Assembly (NCBI GenBank): GCA_031264245.1
Contig: JAISEG010000006.1
Location: 1 to 64,000, forward strand
DNA length: 64,000 nucleotides
Direction: 5' to 3'
Origin: Oscillospiraceae bacterium
GTDB lineage: Bacteria > Bacillota > Clostridia > Oscillospirales > JAAYOS01
The number at the start of each line of letters is the position of its first letter. The stretch's first letter is position 1. Below, piece after piece: positions 60,750-64,000 of the stretch. The position numbers and the translations under genes are program-made. Under the pieces are notes generated by a model that worked only from the letters and a program-made list of their open reading frames with translations, was not told where the DNA came from and searched no databases.

Positions 60750-61985
60750 TTACGCGGTATGAACCCCCAGCTTTGCCGCCCGTTCTTTCTTTGAAAACGC
60801 CATCAGCTGCGGACTGTCCTTAATAAGCTCAAAGTCGATTGTATCCAGCGGAGTCCTTTCACGTATCAGCGACGTATATATCCCGGCTCTCCTCACATCG
60901 CCTATCAGGATGTACCCCTTCAGCAGCCCGTCCTTTGTTATCAGCCGCTTGTATTCCTTGCCGTCCTTTATCCGCTCATAGCTTTCCCCGGCGTAGCTCC
61001 CTGCGGTTATCATGTGCAGCCCGAAGAAGCCTATCGCGTTCATGGGAATGGCGTTGTCGAATCGCGCCTCCCCGCCCGCCATGTTCACCCCCGCCGTATA
61101 GCCCTGGATGTACGCGTTGGGAAGGAGAGCGAGCACCCGCCTCTCCTCCGCCGAGATATCGTAGCATTCGGTGCAGTCGCCCGCGGCGTACACGTTTTCA
61201 AGGTCGGTGCGGCTCATGCTGTCCACCGCTATTCCCCTGCCCACTGCGCCGCCCGCGTCCTTCACAAGCGAGACGTTCGGTCTGACCCCGACCGCGGTGA
61301 CAAGGATGTCAAACGCGAGCTCCCTTCCGCTCTTCAAAACGGCGGTGTTCCCCTTAAACTCAGCCGCGCTGTCCCCGAGGATAAAGCTGACCCCCTTTTC
61401 CTCTATGTGCCTTTTTACTATCTCGGAGCCCGTGCTGTCAAGTATGCTGGGCAGTATCCTGTCCGCGAGGTCCACCACCGTTATGCTCCCGACCTTTTCA
61501 TGGATACCCTCGGCGCACTTCAAACCTATCAGCCCCGCCCCGACTATGAGCACCCTGCTTTCCGGCGTGACGGCGGCGGCAAGCGCCTCCGCGTCGTCCA
61601 GCGACATAAATGTAAATTTGCTTTCCACCCCGTCGTAGCCCGGCGCCGGGGGGATGAACGGCGCCGAGCCTGTCGCCACAAGCAGCTTGCCGTATGCTAT
61701 CCTGCTCCCGTCCGCCAGCAGAACCTCTCTGTTTTCCGCGTCTATTTTGACCACGGTTTCACCCGTTATCAGGGAGCACCCGTTGTCCTCGCAGAAGCTG
61801 TCCGGACGGTACTTCATCCTCTCCCTGTCCGTCTTTCCCGATATGAGGTAGGAGATGAGGGGCCTCGAGTAGGTGTGGTGGACCTCGTTTGAAATCATCA
61901 CTATTTCCCCGGTCTTATCCGCCGAACGTATGCCCTCGACACAGCCCACCGCCGCCGTCGAATTTCCTATTATTACGTATTTCAT
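60750..61985 (-). CDS. FAD-dependent pyridine nucleotide oxidoreductase (glutamate synthase-linked)
   Basis: The product is 411 residues. YVIIGNSTAAVGCVEGIRSA binds FAD, LLVATGSAPFIPPAPGYDGV is the family mid-motif, RVLIVGAGLIGLKCAEGI binds NAD(P)H, and ENVYAAGDCTECYDISAEER closes the FAD site. This is the nitrite reductase/rubredoxin reductase-like group. Placement between a ferredoxin and GXGXG suggests it feeds electrons to the split glutamate synthase. Electron donor specificity is not readable. Confidence 0.87.
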   Translation of the reverse strand: MKYVIIGNSTAAVGCVEGIRSADKTGEIVMISNEVHHTYSRPLISYLISGKTDRERMKYRPDSFCEDNGCSLITGETVVKIDAENREVLLADGSRIAYGKLLVATGSAPFIPPAPGYDGVESKFTFMSLDDAEALAAAVTPESRVLIVGAGLIGLKCAEGIHEKVGSITVVDLADRILPSILDSTGSEIVKRHIEEKGVSFILGDSAAEFKGNTAVLKSGRELAFDILVTAVGVRPNVSLVKDAGGAVGRGIAVDSMSRTDLENVYAAGDCTECYDISAEERRVLALLPNAYIQGYTAGVNMAGGEARFDNAIPMNAIGFFGLHMITAGSYAGESYERIKDGKEYKRLITKDGLLKGYILIGDVRRAGIYTSLIRERTPLDTIDFELIKDSPQLMAFSKKERAAKLGVHTA

Positions 61986-62029
61986 AATATCGTCTAAACC
62001 TTTCCCGGCAAAAAATTAATGCTAAGCGC

Positions 62030-62455
62030 TTATTCGTAGATGATCGCCCTGTTCGGGCAGCCCTGTACGCACTGCGGCTCCCCCGACGAATTTTTTGTGC
62101 ACAGCTCGCATTTCTGCATCGCGTGACCGTCGTCAGCAGGCATAACCGCGCCGTACGGACATACAAGGACGCAGGTAAAGCAGCCCACGCATTTCTCCTG
62201 GTCGATGCTTATAACCCCGTTGTCTATCTTCAGCGCGCCGCTGATGCAGCTCTTTACGCAGAGTGGGTCGTCGCAGTGGCGGCAGGATACGGCAAAGCTT
62301 ATGCCGTCCCGCTCCTCCACCTTTATTCTGGGGTTTATCTTCACGTTTTTCAGCGCCTTGGCCATGTTGTCCCCGCCGGAGTTGGCAAAGGCGCAGTAAT
62401 ATTCACACAGGTGGCAGCCCAGGCACCACTTTTCGTTTACATATACTCGTTTCAT
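62030..62455 (-). CDS. 4Fe-4S ferredoxin, HycB-like four-cluster type
   Basis: The product is 141 residues. Cysteine motifs occur as CLGCHLCEYYC, CRHCDDPLCVKSC, CVGCFTCVLVC and CELCTKNSSGEPQCVQGC, supporting four [4Fe-4S] clusters. It resembles electron-transfer subunits of anaerobic oxidoreductases. It is 45 bp upstream of the FAD oxidoreductase and the two probably form one electron-transfer unit with the glutamate synthase. Confidence 0.9.
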   Translation of the reverse strand: MKRVYVNEKWCLGCHLCEYYCAFANSGGDNMAKALKNVKINPRIKVEERDGISFAVSCRHCDDPLCVKSCISGALKIDNGVISIDQEKCVGCFTCVLVCPYGAVMPADDGHAMQKCELCTKNSSGEPQCVQGCPNRAIIYE

Positions 62456-62487
62456 TTCAGGTGACCCTTTCGAAAAGAAAATTCATA

Positions 62488-62504
62488 GCCCCTCGTATCG
62501 GGGC
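62488..62504 (-). terminator. Weak terminator after purA
   Basis: A GCCCC/GGGGC stem with a 7-nt loop lies 24 bp beyond the purA stop. On the minus strand it is followed by ATTTTCTTTT. Confidence 0.5.
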
Positions 62505-62527
62505 GTTTCCGCGCTAAACAGCACGTA

Positions 62528-63802
62528 TCAGTACATTTCTATATACGCTTCCCTCTCGGGACCCACCGACACATATTTCACCGGGCAGGAGACCAGCCGT
62601 TCTATCAGCCTTATATACTCCGCCGCTTCCGCCGGCAGCTCCCCCAATGTCCTGCACCGGCTTATGTCGCAGCTCCAGCCGTTTACGTATTCGATCACCG
62701 GCTTGGCGTTTATGAGGTCGTCCCCGACCGGAAAGCTTTCGGTTTTTTTGCCGTTCACCTCATACCCGGTGCATACCGCGATTTTTTCAAAGCCGGACAG
62801 GATATCGAGCTTTGTCAGCGCCAGGCAGTCCGCTCCCTGCAACCTCACCCCGTACCTTGACGCCACCGCGTCAAACGGTCCGACCCGGCGGGGACGCCCG
62901 GTAGCCGCGCCGTATTCTCCGCCCGCTTCCCGCAGCCGCTCCGCCTCCTCTCCGAATATCTCGGCTGTGAACGGACCCTCTCCGACACACGTCGAATACG
63001 CTTTGATCACCCCCACGGTCATATCCAGCACACACCCGGGGATACCCGCCCCGATCGTGCTGTACGCCGCTATGGTCGAGGAGGAGGAGGTGTACGGATA
63101 TATCCCGAAATCTATGTCCCTGAGCGCTCCGAGCTGAGCCTCAAACATGATGTTTTTGCCCGACCCGGCCGCTTCGCTCAGGTATTCGCCGGTGTCGCAG
63201 ATGAACTCCCTTATCCTGCCGCCGTATTTCTCCAGCCATTCCAGCATCTCGGAAACCTCGATTTTCCCCGCGCCGTATGCCTTTTCATATGTCAGGTTTT
63301 TCCACCCGACTATGGCGGACAGCTTTTTTTCAAGGGATTCCGGGTGCAGGAGGTCGCCAATCCTGAGCCCCTTTTTCATGTATTTGTCGCCGTATACCGG
63401 CGCGATCCCTCGGTTTGTCGAGCCGTACCTCGCGTCTCCCAGGCGGCTCTCCTCCAGCTTATCCAGCTCCACATGGTACGGCATACAGATGACCGCCCTG
63501 TCGCTTATCTTCAGGTTTTCCGGGGATATTTTTACCCCCGCGGCCTCAAGCCCATCCAGCTCGCCGCACAGGTGCTTGAGGTCGATCGCCATGCCGTTTC
63601 CCATCACATTTACAACATTCCCTCTGAGTATCCCCGACGGGAGCAGGTTCAATATAAATTTCCCCTGCGGATTGATCACCGTATGCCCCGCGTTGTTCCC
63701 CCCCTGATACCTGCAAACGATATCCTGCTTATCCGCAAGCAGGTCCACCATCCTGCCCTTGCCCTCGTCTCCCCAGTTTATCCCAACGACTGCTGTTAAC
63801 AT
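62528..63802 (-). CDS. purA: Adenylosuccinate synthetase
   Basis: The product is 424 residues. VVGINWGDEGKGRMVDLLAD (GTP loop), CRYQGGNNAGHTVINPQGKF (IMP/Asp site), GSTNRGIAPVYGDKYMKKGL and ATGRPRRVGPFDAVASRYGV are diagnostic. It converts IMP and aspartate to adenylosuccinate in AMP synthesis. AAAGGAACG precedes the ATG. It lies between the ferredoxin and the possible glutamate synthase fragment. Confidence 0.97.
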   Translation of the reverse strand: MLTAVVGINWGDEGKGRMVDLLADKQDIVCRYQGGNNAGHTVINPQGKFILNLLPSGILRGNVVNVMGNGMAIDLKHLCGELDGLEAAGVKISPENLKISDRAVICMPYHVELDKLEESRLGDARYGSTNRGIAPVYGDKYMKKGLRIGDLLHPESLEKKLSAIVGWKNLTYEKAYGAGKIEVSEMLEWLEKYGGRIREFICDTGEYLSEAAGSGKNIMFEAQLGALRDIDFGIYPYTSSSSTIAAYSTIGAGIPGCVLDMTVGVIKAYSTCVGEGPFTAEIFGEEAERLREAGGEYGAATGRPRRVGPFDAVASRYGVRLQGADCLALTKLDILSGFEKIAVCTGYEVNGKKTESFPVGDDLINAKPVIEYVNGWSCDISRCRTLGELPAEAAEYIRLIERLVSCPVKYVSVGPEREAYIEMY

Positions 63803-63868
63803 ATAATCGTTCCTTTCATCAGCGCATATTGTAAAAGCTTTACATCAAACTTCTTGTAACATCCGGCT

Positions 63869-64000
63869 TTATACGCTTCCCGCGTGCTTTATTCCCAGTA
63901 TCCCAAGCTCGGTCTCGTTTAAGCCGACCCCCCTGAGCATAAGGCGGTTGCCTCTGAGCGCCTCGATCGAGTTTATGCCCATGCCGCCTATCATCTCCTT
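63869..64000 (-). CDS. C-terminal fragment, possibly FMN-binding glutamate synthase subunit (partial)
   Basis: The frame from the window edge ends in TAA at 63869-63871 and gives 43 residues: GGMGINSIEALRGNRLMLRG in the middle and NETELGILGIKHAGSV at the end. The ALRGNR..LRGVGL pattern resembles, by recollection, the C-terminus of clostridial FMN-type glutamate synthase subunits, which would complete the split enzyme encoded downstream. The fragment is too short for certainty. Confidence 0.5.
   Translation of the reverse strand, partial: KEMIGGMGINSIEALRGNRLMLRGVGLNETELGILGIKHAGSV

Noticed and set aside
1-64000. rRNA, tRNA or prophage genes
   Set aside because: I found no rRNA segment, no cloverleaf with conserved tRNA bases, and no integrase, capsid or portal protein anywhere in the window.

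Overview
This window looks like chromosome from a motile, anaerobic, Gram-positive-type bacterium of the Clostridia; an Oscillospiraceae-like lineage is my guess, not proven. The supporting features are a Bacillus/Clostridium-style flagellar gene order with SigD, YvyF, YviE, SwrB-like and FliW/CsrA, plus FapA (DUF342), two rubrerythrin-type peroxide enzymes, an ANTAR regulator beside a short glutamine synthetase, and a split glutamate synthase. Ribosome binding sites are strong AGGAGG types. I see no rRNA, tRNA, CRISPR array, prophage or transposase.

Region 1 (1-34.1 kb) is a flagellar and chemotaxis island, almost entirely on the minus strand. The 3' end of a flagellin gene enters from the left on the plus strand and meets an orphan RelB/DinJ-type antitoxin. 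Reading leftwards on the minus strand there are four blocks. The first is ylqG-like, an FlhB-C-like protein, a CHAP-like hydrolase and a J-domain/degenerate-GGDEF protein. The second is fliD-fliS-flgN-like-yaaR-cheW-cheR-cheB. The third is flgB-flgC-fliE-fliO-fliP-fliQ-fliR-flhB-flhA-flhF-flhG-pilZ-sigD-fapA-(107 aa)-swrB-flgF-flgG-yvyF-flgM-flgN-flgK-flgL. The fourth is yviE-fliW-csrA. An aminoglycoside adenylyltransferase plus methyltransferase pair sits between flgL and yviE. The normal fliF-to-fliY stretch (MS ring, switch, export ATPase, hook) is absent between fliE and fliO and must lie elsewhere.

Region 2 (34.3-38.4 kb, plus strand) holds cheD, cheY, cheA and an unknown membrane-anchored protein. 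cheY is preceded by a run of short palindromic repeats.

Region 3 (38.4-44.5 kb) holds oxidative-stress and housekeeping genes: a reverse rubrerythrin, glutamine-dependent NAD synthase, uridine phosphorylase, a secreted unknown protein, a classical rubrerythrin and a small Pro/Thr-rich lipoprotein.

Region 4 (44.5-64 kb, mostly minus strand) is nitrogen and nucleotide metabolism. It contains purA, a ferredoxin, an FAD oxidoreductase, a GXGXG glutamate synthase subunit, glnA, an ANTAR regulator, carA and carB fused in frame to dapF. Two small plus-strand genes (YtxH-like, amidase-like) follow. Next comes a pyrC-pyrF-pyrK-pyrD operon with a phosphatase-GNAT fusion, then a YgiQ-type radical SAM protein. 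The right edge has a C-terminal fragment that may be the FMN-binding glutamate synthase subunit.

Intergenic DNA is rich in palindromes. The clearest is a 102-bp MITE-like element in three copies, one of them inverted. The most unusual protein-level observations are the CarB-DapF fusion, the J-domain/degenerate-GGDEF protein in the flagellar island, and a CheB that lacks its receiver domain.
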